64,000 nt of DNA from Cordia subcordata (GCA_028554755.1 JAPTOF010000012.1:7593501-7657500); one strand, 5' to 3'. Positions 1 to 13,084 are shown, counted from the stretch's first letter. Notes: a model not told the origin generated them from the letters alone. Numbers and translations: made by a program.

Positions 1-79
1 TGTGATTTTTAAGGATTTGTTATAGTTTTTAATACATTTGAATAATATTAGCTTTGGAAAAAAAAAAGCAAAAATGTGA

Positions 80-425
80 TCCGTGTGAGGCACATGTGAT
101 TTTTTTGTATTTTTTTAAATGAAAAATCAAGTTAGGATTAACAGTGACACAAAACTATTAGTTATGGGACTAATATGTCACAAATGAAAGATAAGGAATT
201 ATTAGTGTAATTTAAACTTTGAAAAATAAATTTTAATGTGTTTGGACGATATTAACCTTGGCACATGAGAGGCACGTGATATTTGACGTGCTTTTCTAAC
301 GGAAAATCAACTTGGAACTAACGGTGACACAAAAATATTAGTTATAGGACTAATTTGTCACAAATGAAAGATAAGGGCTAAGACTGTTACAAGAAGCAAA
401 GATAAGGGACGATTGGTATAATTTA
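80..425. repeat. Diverged tandem repeat, two units
   Basis: Two related units of about 160 bp lie head to tail, roughly 80-235 and 255-425. Both contain a GAGGCAC(A/G)TGAT block, an AAAATCAA block, a 'GTGACACAAAA' block, a 'GGACTAAT' block and 'GTCACAAATGAAAGATAAGG'. No coding potential is seen. The text resembles short interspersed plant repeats, but I cannot name a family. Confidence 0.6.
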
Positions 426-469
426 CCCTAAATTCAATAAACTCAATTTTTTTTTTACCATCTATCAAA

Positions 470-875
470 TGCTGGTCAATTTTAGCTTAGGATTTGTTCA
501 CCTAATAGTCCCTGGACTATTTACTTTATTGCATTTTAGTCATTTGACTTTCAAAGTGAACCTTTTACTCTCTGGATTATTGACTTTGTCGCATTTTAGT
601 CTCTTGACTTTTAATGAGTCTTTTAATCCCACACCTTTGATAAATGAGACATTGTTAGTCCTTAAAAAGGGATTCATTTTAGATGTTTAAAGACTAACAA
701 TGCTCCACTTACTTATCAAAGTGCATGAACTAAAAGATTCATTACTAAAATGTGATAAAGTCAATAATTTAGGGACTAAAAAGTTCATTTAAAAAATCAA
801 TGAACTAAAATGCGATAAAATCAATAGTCCAGGGATTATTAGGGGAATAAATCTTTAGCTTATTTTAATAAATCT
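470..875. mobile_element. Foldback MITE-like element with long inverted repeats
   Basis: The left arm (about 478-540) contains CACCTAATAGTCCCTGGACT followed by a TTTATTGCATTTTAGT block. The right arm (about 805-870) is its imperfect reverse complement, with AGTCCAGGGATTATTAGG and ACTAAAATGCGATAAAAT. Each arm is about 60 bp, and a second inner pair ('AGTCTCTTGACTTT' and relatives) extends the stem, so most of the 400 bp could fold into one hairpin. No transposase is encoded. The small open frame at 469-690 is a by-product of this repeat. A clear target-site duplication was not found. Confidence 0.7.
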
Positions 876-2666
876 TCATGGCTGGAAGAAGTGCAAATTT
901 ATATGGAAGTTAGTTTCTTTCAGAAATAAAAATACCATGCAAATCAAGTTAATGGTTTGCGCAAATCAACGTTCTCCCGAATCATAGTCGAATGATCCAG
1001 GCCGATAGGAGAGCAATATCAACCAACCAGTTTTATATAGATTTAATTTAACCCTAAAGTAAAAAAAGGAAAATATACATACCATACCACCAATTTTATT
1101 GAGTAAAGGCAAGTCTGAAAGAATCTTTATTTCCATAAATTTCATGACCCTATGACCATAACCAAAATTTTATTTTAGTATATATAAATCCAAGAAGAAG
1201 AAAAAATCTATCTTAGCTCTAGCTCTATTTGCAATGAAGATGTAAATAAAGAAATTGAAAAATGATGTATTCTCTCCAGAGCTATGGAATAGTATAAGTT
1301 GATCTGGTCTTTCATCTCATAAGTTATGCTTAAAAGTTGAAGTTCCAGTTATATTGTTGAGAAATATTGATTATTTTAATGGTTTGTGCAATAGAACAAG
1401 ACTGCAAAATACAAGACTAGGCAACTATGCAATCAAAAGTAAGATCCTTGCAGGAAACAAGATTGGTGAAATTGTTCTCAGTTCTCAATGACCATGATAC
1501 AATAAAATCATAGTCTCCCGATTAAATTTTAGAGGACATAGTTCCTATTTATGTATGCTTCCTCTTTATGTATGCTTTGGAATGACAATTAACAAATATA
1601 AAAGCACAAACGCTTTCTCACCGAAAATTCTAATAGAAGACGACAATGACCTGATTCAACCTGTAGAAATAATATCTGCATTATATAGTAAAGCAAAATA
1701 AGTTATAATTTCGTACTGTCAAGTGACGCTTTATATGACAAGCTTTTCATAATTACTTATCAATTAAATATGTCCATTCTTAGGTCATTTTTTGTTTTCC
1801 TCATTTATTTAGTTCCATTCCTATATTAAATGTTTTAATTTAATTAATATTATGCCATTTCTTTATATATATATATATATATATATATCATCATTGTTTT
1901 ATTAATTTCATAGTATATAATTGTTTCAATAACTAGTTAATAAGATGCAAAAACTCTATAATTTTAATATATCCAATCACATATGTCATTCTCTATGCAT
2001 TATACAGGTGTTACACTAGTTGTAGATAAAGAAATATTTTAGAGTTTATAAGCAGCTTATATTTCATTTAAAGATGTTTTTTTGTGCTCTGAATTTTTTT
2101 TTTTTGGTCATTTTTATACTTCAATTCAGTACTTACTTGATAATTGATATCAATAAATAGTATAATACTCCTTCCGACAAGCAAAAAGTATAATGCATTT
2201 TTATTTCTTTTTATTAAGTTTTGAAAGATAAAAAAGTTAAAATTATTAAATCTAAATTATTTAACCTGATTTTTTCAGTGTATCGAATGGGTAATACATT
2301 AGTCACTAATTGGAAGAGAAGAGACAATTTTCCATTTTTTGTTGCCAGGTACCCGAACCCTTCTCTCGCCATGTGGTCCAGCAATTGCACTTATAACAAT
2401 AACAATAACAAATACTTATTCAAACTCCTAAGACTGCGGAACACACCCCTCCCCCGTTATGACACCTTGACCTAATTCCTAGGTTTGACAAAGTTAATGA
2501 AACATTACGTGACAGTTACTCCATCCCACTCGCACCCCCCCCCCCCAACTTATGTACAGAAAATTATGCATTTTCCTTAACTGTTACTATGTTTATTAAT
2601 ACACTTCCATATTAACAGATTCACCCTCTTTTAATAATTTTATTTCCATTTTAAAATCTCTACAAA
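876..2666. other. Intergenic, upstream of the NDB gene
   Basis: AT-rich sequence without a supported gene. It holds an AT dinucleotide run at about 1865-1890 and a homopolymeric C tract at about 2535-2547. The open frame at 2221-2475 has no recognisable domain, is low-complexity near its end (Asn run) and is not called as a gene. The distal promoter of the downstream NADH dehydrogenase gene probably lies here. Confidence 0.5.
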
Positions 2667-2674
2667 TATAAATA
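2667..2674 (+). promoter_or_regulatory. Probable TATA box of the NDB gene
   Basis: TATAAATA lies 61-68 bases before the ATG at 2735, a usual distance for a plant gene with a short 5' UTR. No transcript start can be read from sequence alone. Confidence 0.5.
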
Positions 2675-2734
2675 AATAAATAAAGAGCAATAGGGTTATT
2701 GAGTTAGTATTGTTTTTGTTCTTTTGACTGCACA

Positions 2735-5700
2735 ATGCGTGGCGGGTACACTTTTTTTCAGAGAGCCACCAGGCTGTATCATGCCTACCCTCATCTCACT
2801 AAGCTTCTTCTTGTTGTCACAATCAGGTCTTCACAAGTTTTCTTTTCTTTTTTTTTTTTAATGTTATCATTATTTTTTTTCTTTTTGATGTATGATTTGT
2901 TAGTTGTTTTTGCTTTTAGATGTCTTGCAAAAGTACTATAAAAGTTTATCTATGTTGCTTTATAAATCATAATGTTGAACAAAATGGCAATGTTAGCTTA
3001 GGAAAAAAAAAAAGAAAAAAAATCCACTGCTGGAAAAAAACTATTGTTTGTTCAACTATTGTATGATCATCCCTTTTCCTTTTTTTTTTTTTAAAAAAAA
3101 GAAAATTGTTTCACATTCTAGAACGTTTGAAATTTTATATATGGTGTATCTTTTTGTGTGGTGAATTTCTGTTCTGTACTATTCTTCTTGTGAGAAATTA
3201 GTAGTATCATTAGATTTGTAATGCCTTCTTTTTGTTTAATCTACATGTTATTCATTTCTCTAATGAAATATGTTCTTGATGTCAGTTATTTTCCCATACA
3301 AACTGTAACATGTCACCTCTTGACCTTTTCTCATGTAACCAAATCTTTTGTTAAATAATTTTACTTTTCATAAAATCCTCTTGTGATTATAATGATCATA
3401 TGAAACATATCGCTATTCACAAAAAATAAACGACACTTTTTGAAAGATCATGACGGATAAAACTTGATTTGGTTTAGTACGAGTCTTTTGTCATTATTTA
3501 TTGCGTTGCCTGTGTGTTGCAGTGGTGGAGGTCTAGTAGCATGCTCTTGGACCACACCGTTTCGTGCAGCGTATGCGGATGCGGGAAATGATGCTGAAAT
3601 TAAGAAGAAAAAAAGAATCGTAGTGCTAGGGACAGGTTGGGCAGGCACAAGCTTTCTTAAGAACTTGAAAGATCCCTCTTATGAAGTTCAGGTTGTTTCG
3701 CCTCGCAATTACTTTGCTTTTACGCCTTTGCTGCCTAGTGTTACCTGTGGCACCGTTGAAGCACGCAGCATTGTGGAGCCAATTCGCAATATTGTTAGAA
3801 AGGTATACGCTATTAATCATCTTTGCATTGATCTTCTGTATTAGCAAATTGGCTAACAAAGAATGTTACACTAAGTTCTTTACCCGTTAATTGATAGTCT
3901 GTTCCTCCAACGGGGTTAGTTATTATATTGAATTGAGTGTTTGAATCCACTGGAGTTGGATAGTTGGCTTTGATTATCAATGAAATGATTTGTTCTGATT
4001 AGAAAAAACAGAGAAATTAATCTTTTCATGCATCTCACATAGCGGAAGTCTCACACATTGCCGCTTATATGTATCAGTCCAAGATTCCCTTGTCTTGTTA
4101 TTATTTAACATACTGAATTACGTGTTTGAATTCACTGGAATTAGATAGTTATTATTTTGATTATTAATAAAATGACCTTTTTTAAAAAAAGACAGAGAAA
4201 TCAATTTTTTCATGGATGTGCATATAATGAAAGTTTTCGTGCATTACCATTTACATGTATTAGTCCAAGATCCCTTTTTGTTATTATTATTCCAAAAAAA
4301 ACAATTGTAGTCTAGGAGATACCACACTCTACATTATGTAGGGTGACAATTTGCATCAAGTCAAGAAGGAAGCAGAAAATAATCATGCAAGGCGATAAAA
4401 CTACAATATAATGTCCATGTTACATCGTATTTGAAATTTCTCTCTTTTTTTTTTTTCCCCTCTTTTCCAATCAAGATTTCTTTAAGGGAATGGTTGAAAT
4501 AACTACCATTTGCACTAGGATCATAATTCTGTCTAGAATGAGGTACTCGTAACTAGAAACGTGTGACTGCTTTTCTTTTGTCATGCCACATCTGCAAATG
4601 ATGGTCCTTCTTTTGTTCCAACAGAAAAAATTTGAGGCTCAGTTTAAGGAAGCAGAATGCTACAAGATCGATACAGACAAGAAGAAAGTGTATTGCAAAT
4701 CGAGCCAGCAGAACAATTTGGGCGGGAGTGAAGAATTTACAGTAGATTATGATTATCTAGTGATAGCAATGGGTGCACGCGCAAATACATTCAACACACC
4801 TGGTGTGGTGGAGAATGCTCACTTCTTGAAGGTACAAAACTAACAAAATCGTCTCCTGTAGGCATAGTTCACCTTTTCTCTAGACGCCCAACCTTCAACC
4901 GTGAAACGCCCTCCCACATTAATTTTGTGTAACATTTGTGTTGGTTTGAGTTTACTACTATTGCCACTTCGGCTTTAAACAAATTGGGTCAGCTGATGAG
5001 GCTTTATGTGGTGGGAGGCTAATAATTGGGCCTGAGTCATCAAAATCTCAAATTTCGTTTCTTATTGGATACGAACGTAGATCTTCACTCTTAGAGCCTA
5101 GAGGAAGTAGTATCAACTCTTGAGCTACTTCTTGAACCCGATTAGAGTTCACCTTACGTGTGATTAATACCGGAGAGCATTCTACCAGTTTTTGGTGAAC
5201 TTTCACTTTCAACCTGATTCCCTACCTATGTGACCTTTATGCTTCTGTAAAAATTCAATCGAAGGATAACAAGGCACATCTTATGCAGGAAGTAGACGAC
5301 GCTCTTAAGATCCGCAGGACGGTGGTAGATTGTTTCGAGAGGGCGAGTCTCCCCAGCGTTAGTGAAGAGGAGAGGAAGAGAATTTTGCATTTTGTAATTG
5401 TTGGAGGAGGTCCAACAGGTGTAGAATTTGCTGCAGAGCTTCATGATTTTGTGAATGAGGACCTATGCAAAATATATCCCACTGTAAAGAATGACGTGAG
5501 AATCACACTCCTTGAGGCAGGCGATCATATTCTCAACATGTAAGCAAGTTCATTGTCCCTTCCAGAATTCAATGTGTTTGTTTTATGATTCATCTTTTTA
5601 TCGGAAAATTTTGGTAGATAGACAACTCTTTGAGATATGCCACCACTTCTTTTGGAGAAGCATATTAGAAGTTCTTTATTTCTTTTCTTGTTCTGGTTTA

Positions 5701-8700
5701 AGAGAGATTAACGATCGATAATACAATACTTGTATCTATTGAAAATGGCTCTTGAGACTTCTTGCACTTGAAACAAGTAATGGGGATATATTGTAAAGCT
5801 ACATAACCTTTTATACAATATTCCTTATGGCATTTTGTAGACTTATGCTTATGCTACTTGACATGACTTGAGCAAAATATAAAATAGCTTATGCAACAAT
5901 GTATAATTTGGTCTCTTTTTTTTTCTTTTTTGCAATTATGCAGGTTTGACAAACGAATCACAGAATTTGCTGAAGATAAATTCAAGAGAGATGGTATCGA
6001 TTTGAAAACTGGATCAATGGTTGTAAAGGTAACTGATAAGGAAATCTTTACTAAAGCAAGAGGATCTGACAAACCTGTGTCCACACCATATGGAATGGTT
6101 GTCTGGTCTACTGGTATTGGAACTCGCCCTGTTATTATGGATTTCATGAAGCAGATTGGTCAGGTTAGCCTCGTCAAACGCCTTTTCTCGAATAAAATTT
6201 CTCCATCCGACTAACCGAACCATCTGACTAGAAGAATTTATGGAAGTAATAGATGGGAAAATCGATTCTTTTATCCGGTTGAGCCGGTTAATCAGAACGA
6301 AGAGTTTTCTCTCTCCAACCATTTTTTTGACTTCCAATTTTGTAAACAAACATTTCTCATGGCAGGGCAATAGGCGAGTATTAGCAACCGATGAATGGCT
6401 GAGGGTGGAAGGACTCGAAAATGTATATGCTCTTGGTGATTGTGCCACTATAAACCAACGCAAAGTCATGGTATGGACCACTGATTCTGCCAAAATTCCT
6501 ACATGAGTATTTGAAGACAATTCTTTGATAGGGGCCTGACTTAGAGGGTGCCTATACTACTTATAAGCACCCAAATAAGCAAAAAAAAAGCCAGACACTG
6601 TCTTACTCGGACCGGATAGTCCGACTCTCATATGGGGTGAACAATACACCCTTCACTCAATTGTGCCATCTCCATAGTTGGGCAGAAGCATTTTACTGGA
6701 TATACTTTCTTTGATTCCAGCTATTCCTCATATACATTGTCTATTCATCTCTTTCCGTTCTCGATTAACTTGATTCTAAGTCTCAAACTACCATTTTCAT
6801 CACCATATGGTTTTTAAATGAAACCTCACTCAGGTAAAATGCATTTTACCCCCTATGTTTCATCAAAGACACATAAAGCTCTCACTGTTTCAAAATGCAC
6901 TAATGCCCCTATATGATAAAGAATGTTGCACAAAACCTTCAATTTTTTTAGTAATTGAGGTACATTCTTTACAATGTGAAGGGAGCATCAGTAACATTGG
7001 GTTTGCAAATTTGACAAAACACGGGAGGATGAAATGCATCTTACCAACTCGAATCTAATTAATGAGATAAATGTTTTGTTTGTCATAATCTTATTTTAAG
7101 ATGCTTATCCTATTAAAATAAGGGTACATCTTATAAGATTTAAGAAATCTTATCATGCATCCTATGAAAATTCAAAACAAAACCATACTTTTTATTTTAT
7201 AAGAAATAATCAATCCACCTTATCTTATGTTTTACAACTATAGAATGCATGGTGTATATAATGAAATATCTTAAGATATCTCCAAATTTCAATAGGATAA
7301 GCATTTTAAAATAATTTCATTCCAAACACACTAAAAGATTCAGTTTAGGTCTCCATTTCATGCTCATTCATTAATGTCTTAATTTCAATCTTGAGTTGCC
7401 ATCAGGGAGATATTGCTGAAATTTTTGGGAAGGCAGACAAGAACAACTCTGATAGACTAAGTGCGGAAGATTTCAAAGAAGTCATCAATGACATTTGTGA
7501 AAGGTATCCTCAAGTGGAGCTCTATATGAAGAAAAAGCAGCTAAAAAACTTTGTTAATCTACTGAAGAGTGCTGAGGACGATGAGAAAATAAGCATTGAA
7601 AAGTTCAAGAAATCACTTTCCGAAGTGGACTCACAGATGAAAAATCTTCCTCCAACAGCACAGGTGAATATATCTAGTATATATCATGGTTACCTCCTCT
7701 TGCATCTCTCTTATGGTTTTTGATGTTTTCCAGGTGGCTGCTCAACAAGGTGCTTACCTTGCCGATTGTTTCAACCGAATGGAGATCTGTGAAGTTTATC
7801 CTGAAGGTCCTTTGAGGTTCAGGGGAACAGGCCGGCATCGATTTCATCCTTTCAGGTAAGAGAAGCTTTAATTTTGACACTGTTCTTGCCTCAAGTGCAA
7901 GCGTAATTTCTGTTAGCAATGCATGCCTAAGGTGGAAAACCATATGAGAGTGTTAGACTTGGATTGGGTATCTTTGTGCAAGACTAGGTGACTAAAGGTG
8001 TTTTAAGTCTCATTGCCACTCATTTGAAAAAGAATATGTTCACGTATAAGGCTAACTCCAGCATAAACATGAGAGGGTGTGCTGAAGACACTAGATGAAC
8101 AAAATAAATAAGTGATTAATCAATTAATCTGATCTTAAGTCAGTTCAAACCAAATTAAGGCACCCTCGTATGGTTTTAGAACACAGGCAAGAAACTATAT
8201 TCAACAAATGGGAACTATCATGGGCATTTGTCTATCTGGTCTTCAACAGGAATAGTTAATTTCTTCTAGCCCTGTTGGATTATTGACTGAATACGTGATG
8301 GCTGTATGCTAAAAAAGGTACAAGCATTTAGGCCAATTTGCACCCTTGGGTGGAGAACAAACTGCAGCTCAGCTTCCAGGAGATTGGATTTCCATAGGGC
8401 ACAGCACCCAGTGGCTCTGGTATTCAGTTTATGCTAGGTATGTTTTCTGATGTCAGCACGCAAACATCAGGATTTTGTAAAAACTCTTACATGCAATACG
8501 AGTTTGTGTGTTAAACGTAAAACCTCTTTCTACATAGTAAGATTTCATACATAACAGGGTGAGACATCACCTAGGCAACATATAGCGCCGTTCTGTTCCT
8601 TTCTAACATGCGCAGCTTCGACATTTCAGCAAGCTTGTAAGTTGGCGCACGAGAGCGCTGGTCATCTCTGACTGGATGAGACGTTTCACATTTGGAAGGG

Positions 8701-8717
8701 ACTCCAGCCGGATTTAA
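2735..8717 (+). CDS. NDB: External alternative NADH-ubiquinone oxidoreductase (NDB2/NDB3 type)
   Basis: Type II NADH dehydrogenase of the outer face of the inner mitochondrial membrane. It oxidises cytosolic NADH and reduces ubiquinone without pumping protons. Ten exons with GT-AG borders join in one frame: 2735-2826, 3523-3802, 4625-4831, 5289-5539, 5944-6163, 6366-6470, 7406-7663, 7734-7855, 8318-8437, 8630-8717. They total 1743 nt and encode 580 aa, matching the family length (about 580). The first nucleotide-binding motif is GTGWAG (residues 67-72, FAD). The second is GGGPTG (232-237), followed by Glu269 at the end of the second strand, which fits NADH rather than NADPH preference. An EF-hand insert lies at about 396-407. 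The C-terminus carries the membrane-anchoring [10 protein letters not shown] region and ends in a Trp/Arg-rich helix. The hydrophobic stretch at 23-37 fits the N-terminal targeting and anchor region. No stop or frameshift is seen. Assignment to NDB2 versus NDB3 needs a tree. Confidence 0.95.
3910..4290 (+). repeat. Intronic tandem duplication, about 190-bp unit
   Basis: Within intron 2 of the NDB gene, two diverged copies (about 3910-4095 and 4096-4285) share 'GTGTTTGAAT(C/T)CACTGGA', 'ACAGAGAAAT(T/C)AAT' and a final 'TAGTCCAAGAT' block in the same order. It does not touch either splice site. Confidence 0.65.
6833..7045. mobile_element. MITE-like inverted-repeat element in NDB intron 6
   Basis: It begins GGTAAAATGCATTTTACCCC and ends with the inverted match GGATGAAATGCATCTTACC. 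The arms are about 28 bp with a few mismatches and the total is 213 bp. It is non-coding. It sits well inside the intron, so splicing signals are untouched. Target-site duplication is unclear. Confidence 0.6.
7071..7330. mobile_element. Second MITE-like foldback element in NDB intron 6
   Basis: The left arm contains TTTTAAGATGCTTATCCTAT and the right arm contains its inverted partner ATAGGATAAGCATTTTAAAA. The outer parts also pair (GTTTTGTTTGTCATAAT with ATTTCATTCCAAACAC). The element is about 260 bp, AT-rich and non-coding. It lies 25 bp from the previous element, so two independent insertions share one intron. Confidence 0.6.
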
Positions 8718-10235
8718 ACACACCGAAAAAGTGCCTGATCACAATGAAGATTTTCACTATTAAGATTTTAGTAGTTCTTGTTTTGCTAATTTTTCTGTAG
8801 TACACAGGATTGCAAGTTGGCATTCTTCTGTCCCTAGCATATTCATGTAGTTTCAACTTTTAATTTATTGGAACTCACTTGGCAGTTTGAGATTGTCAGT
8901 GTTTCGGTTGCTGAGATCTAAATTTGAACATCTTTTACTAAAGAAGCATCATGCCATCATGCCATAAACCAAACTTTCATCATGAGTAAGATTTTAGATG
9001 AGTTGGATAACAAATCAGTATATTAAACGGTAATGGCTCAAAATTACCACCATGGGTTAAAATTAGTGCCCTTTATGTTTTTGGATTTTAACTTCCATTA
9101 GAGACATTTATTTCCAAATTCAGAAAATTATAATCTCTGGTACAAAAAAGGCTAAAAGATATTTGGATAACAATTTAAAGATAAGTCCTATAGGATGATT
9201 CCAGTGATTCCAACACATTGAAGAAGTTATAATGCATTGAAATGATAATTGATACAACAAATAATCAATTCTAATTCCAGATTAGAATTTGGCACAAAGA
9301 AAAGAAAAATCACAATGAGATGTTGAATGTGTTTCTTTGTAACATTGATAATGTTTACATTGATAATTTCTGCATCTGCTATACACACAAACAATTTGTC
9401 TTCAGTCACCAGATAGTTTCAAGGCAAATATTCACGACCAAAACCCTTTTTCTTTTCTCCTTCCTTTGGAGACCATCTAAATGAATCAATGTTATTCACA
9501 ATTAATCATGAAATCAACACTGCTCAAGACGCACCTTATAGCAGAGGATCAAAATCTACAGGAACAGCAAAAACCTTTGAGAAGCATGTTTTCTTAATCT
9601 TAAAAAATTAGTCTTTAGAACTCAGCATCGTGCAGCATGGTCAATCTGGTTCTGGAAATTAAATCCCCAATTAGGCAAGAGCCTGGCAGCAGCATTTTCA
9701 CATTGTCTAAGAAGAATTAAAACCAAAAATCATGGTCATAAGATTCTCCGACCTGTCACAATAAGAAAGTCATTACCATCATTGCACCATGAAGCATAGA
9801 CACTTAAACATGAACCATCGTGAACCAAAATATTTAGGTTTGTGTTACCATTAAAAGCTGATTTAACCAAGGATGATGATCAAACAACATGAAAGAGCGA
9901 AAAAGATTAGCAATTACCTGAATAATTTTCCATTTTACTGGACTTGGGTTTGAATCAAACCCTTCTAATTGACATTTCCTTAAAGATATATATGAAAAAA
10001 GAATTCATATTCAACATAGGAATTTCCACTCAAAGAAACGTCCATAATTCAAACTTCAAAATGATTAACATGTGCCTACTTGAACAATAAAAGGTTTTAA
10101 AATGGTAAGGAGACATACCATGGCAAAAGCAGTTCTTCGCGTGGTTCAACAGCCAGAAATGATTGAGCATATTAAGTTCCTCTGAGAGACTGTAGTTGAG
10201 TGGAATCCATATGTCAATTTCTCTTAGCTTCCAGC
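8718..10235. other. Convergent intergenic region
   Basis: This is the 3' flank of both the NDB gene (+) and the PPR gene (-). It must contain both 3' UTRs and polyadenylation regions, but plant poly(A) signals are too loose to place. No coding sequence, RNA gene or clear repeat is seen. Confidence 0.5.
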
Positions 10236-13084
10236 CTATCTGTCTTTTCTTTTGAAATCCTTGGGACCAACAAGATTTGAAATAGATGCCTTCATCTCCT
10301 CTGATAAAGTCATTGCACTCTCCAACTTACCCACCTTCTTTAAATTCTGAATTAGTGATCGATATATGTAAATGGATGGGCGGATCCGTCTGTGTTTCAT
10401 CTCATCAAAAAGTCGCAGTGATTCCTCAATGTTTCCTGATCTTCCCAAGCTCTCAATCAGCGCAGTGTAAGTTCGCAAATCTGGCTTTACTCCTTTCTCA
10501 CACATTTGTTTGAAGTATACTAAACACATTTTTAACCTACCTACCTTCCTCAGGCTGTTAAGTATGGTATTGTAAGTAACAATATCTGGAATAAGGTTAG
10601 CCTCCTCCATTGAAGAAAACACATGAAGCATTTCATCTATTCGACCACAATGGCCAAGTATTCTTAGAATTGTATTATATGTGATCAGATCTGGTTTACA
10701 TTTCAAACCTTTCATCAGATCAAAGATCAGCAACGCCTTTTCAACCTGTCCACACTCAGCAAAGGAAGAAATAATACGGTTCATGACAGTTGCATTTCTC
10801 GGAAATATCAAGTCTGCAATTTCTTTCATAAACTTCCGTATAAGAGCAACATCATTTTCTATAGCAAATGCCTTAGCAAGTATATCATATGAATTTGAGC
10901 TTAGAGAATCACAGGATACCAATAGTTCCTTGAATATTTGACACAGCAAATCGGTATTTTTCTGTTCACTTGCTGCTTTCATAAGGCAATTATATATACG
11001 AGAACTGAGATGGATGTGCCTGAAACGTAACATATGCACTATTCCAGCAGCAGCAGCAAGATTTCCAGACTTGCAGAGCTTGCTAATGTAGCTGAAGCAT
11101 GTTTCATCACTGGAAGTTGGAGAATCATCCATAGACGAAAGGATTTGCTTCAGAATTTCTTCAGTTGTTTCTTCTGAAGGAGATGCTTGTGTTGATAACA
11201 GCTGATAGTTGCCAACAAAATGACTCAGAATGGCAAAGAAGGGCCAAATCCAAGAGACTCCTACTGGGAGGGATTTAATAGAACTCTGTATTAGAAATCA
11301 GCTATTAATTGTAAGATGAAGAAACCCTGGAACTTAATGAGAACATTGCTAGTTCTAATGTTTTAAGAAAGTTAAGCATGATGCAACATCATCTTCTGTA
11401 GTTGGCTCCCAATAGTTCAGTGCAGAAGAGATAATCAATGAGAATAAATTACAATTTAAAATGCTTCGATAATGTATTACGTCGGGGGGAAAAAAAGAAG
11501 TAAAGAAGAAATACACTGTTCATAAGATTCTACAATCAATATTGAAGATGTAATACATGAGAGGATAGGCAGTTCATTTCATCTTGATCAGCCAAAACAC
11601 AATTTCCATTGTCGGCAACTCATAATATTGTATTGGTCCAGTAATATAACAAGAAAAAATTTTCCAGTTTTAGTTTCCGTAACACAACTTTAAAGGCAAA
11701 ACGACTTGTTTGTCTCATTGGCAAAACAAAGTCCCTTTACGAATCTACCATAATTCTCCACATTGACAAGCGACAATAAGTTGAATTTGCACTTCTTCCC
11801 CACCATAGCAGAGTACTTTATTTGGGGAAAAAAAAAAGGACCATTAACTTGTCATGATAATTCACTACAATGCATCTCTTCGTGCTCCCCATATGATTGG
11901 ATGGTTCTCAATGAACAACAGCTAATATAAAAGTGCCACTAGGTCCAGCGAGAGCAGCTTCCCTTCTACTAGACAAGACTGATCCTTCCAGGTCCATGTG
12001 TTCTGAACGAATTATACCGACTTCTACTACCAAACAAGAAATAATAAACCTCAGGAGAAGGTACAAGCACTGATGCACAATATACAGCACCTCCTGATTA
12101 TACTTTCTCCTTTAAGAATTGCGCTTTGCTAGAAATTACCAATATAGATGAAAGCTGATCAAGAAGGCAACTTAGCCAGTTAATTGGACGAGGTATCACC
12201 TCAAATTGCCTTAGCAACAAAATCTCCTACTCAATTAGCAGTTATAACATGATATATCCACTACCCTACAACATCATATATTCACTGCCCCAAAACTACA
12301 CCTATTCCTGCTAATCAACCAAGGTACGACCACAATGCAAACCGTACAGCACCTCCAACTTGTACATTATCCACTAAAAATTGTACCTTGCTAGAAAATG
12401 CCAGAACATGGCATATTCACTGACCAAGAATAAAACCCACTTCTATAATTGTAGTCTGTGCTCGAAATTGTGTTCCTAGCTCAAAACTGCTTCAACACTA
12501 AATTCTTTTCCTCCTACAGAGAATATAAAATATACGAAAATCAACTCAAAAAGCCGTCCATAGACTCACGCATCGCGGGATTTTCCTACTCCGGGCTAAC
12601 ATCTATAAAACATAGACATTGAATTTCCATATACCTCATAAAGGAAAGACGCACATCACTTGCACATTCACACACAAAGAAAAATGTAAGATTTTTAACT
12701 CATAACACCAATACATATATACATACATATATATATATATATATATGGAAGAATAAGAAATTTACAAAAAGAAGAACGTTAATTGAGGAGACTTACAAAA
12801 AGATTGGAATTTCTAGGTCGAGTTGCAGAATATAGTGAATTAATGTTGCTGAACTTGTGGCAACGGGAATGATAATAATGATGGTGATGATGACAACGTA
12901 AAAATATGGAAATGCGAAGCTTGGATTTGCATCTTGAGGCAGCAACAGCAGCTGCTGCTAGCATCGTTTGGGGCTTATAATAATAAATTCGAATTTGCGG
13001 GTTGGGAAAATTTTGGAAACGAAATGGGGTTAGGGTTTTAATAGGGTTTTGGAAGAGTAATAAAATTAATGGAGGAAATGGCAT
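10236..13084 (-). CDS. P-class pentatricopeptide repeat protein
   Basis: Two exons on the minus strand, 13084-12797 and 11285-10236, are joined by a 1511-bp GT-AG intron in phase 0 and encode 445 aa. The donor reads TTTTT|GTAAGT and the acceptor TAATACAG|AGTTC. The first exon is rich in Arg, Ser and Ala with a His run, as in an organelle transit peptide; mitochondria are likelier than plastids, but this is inferred. The second exon carries about eight 35-aa PPR motifs from about residue 160 to the end, each ending near a K/R/I-P-D boundary. No DYW or E domain and no SMR domain is present, so this is the plain P class that binds RNA to stabilise, process or help translate organelle transcripts. 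An alternative start is an internal Met in exon 1 before an Ala-rich run. Confidence 0.88.
12720..12746. repeat. AT microsatellite in the PPR intron
   Basis: A short (AT)n run near the 5' end of the intron, about 50 bp from the splice donor. Such runs vary in length between individuals. Confidence 0.8.

Noticed and set aside
469..690. 73-codon open frame
   Set aside because: Lies wholly inside the foldback element; its Leu/Phe-rich translation follows from the repeat.
2221..2475. 84-codon open frame upstream of the NDB gene
   Set aside because: No domain, low-complexity Asn run, no ATG at the stated opening; not supported as a gene.
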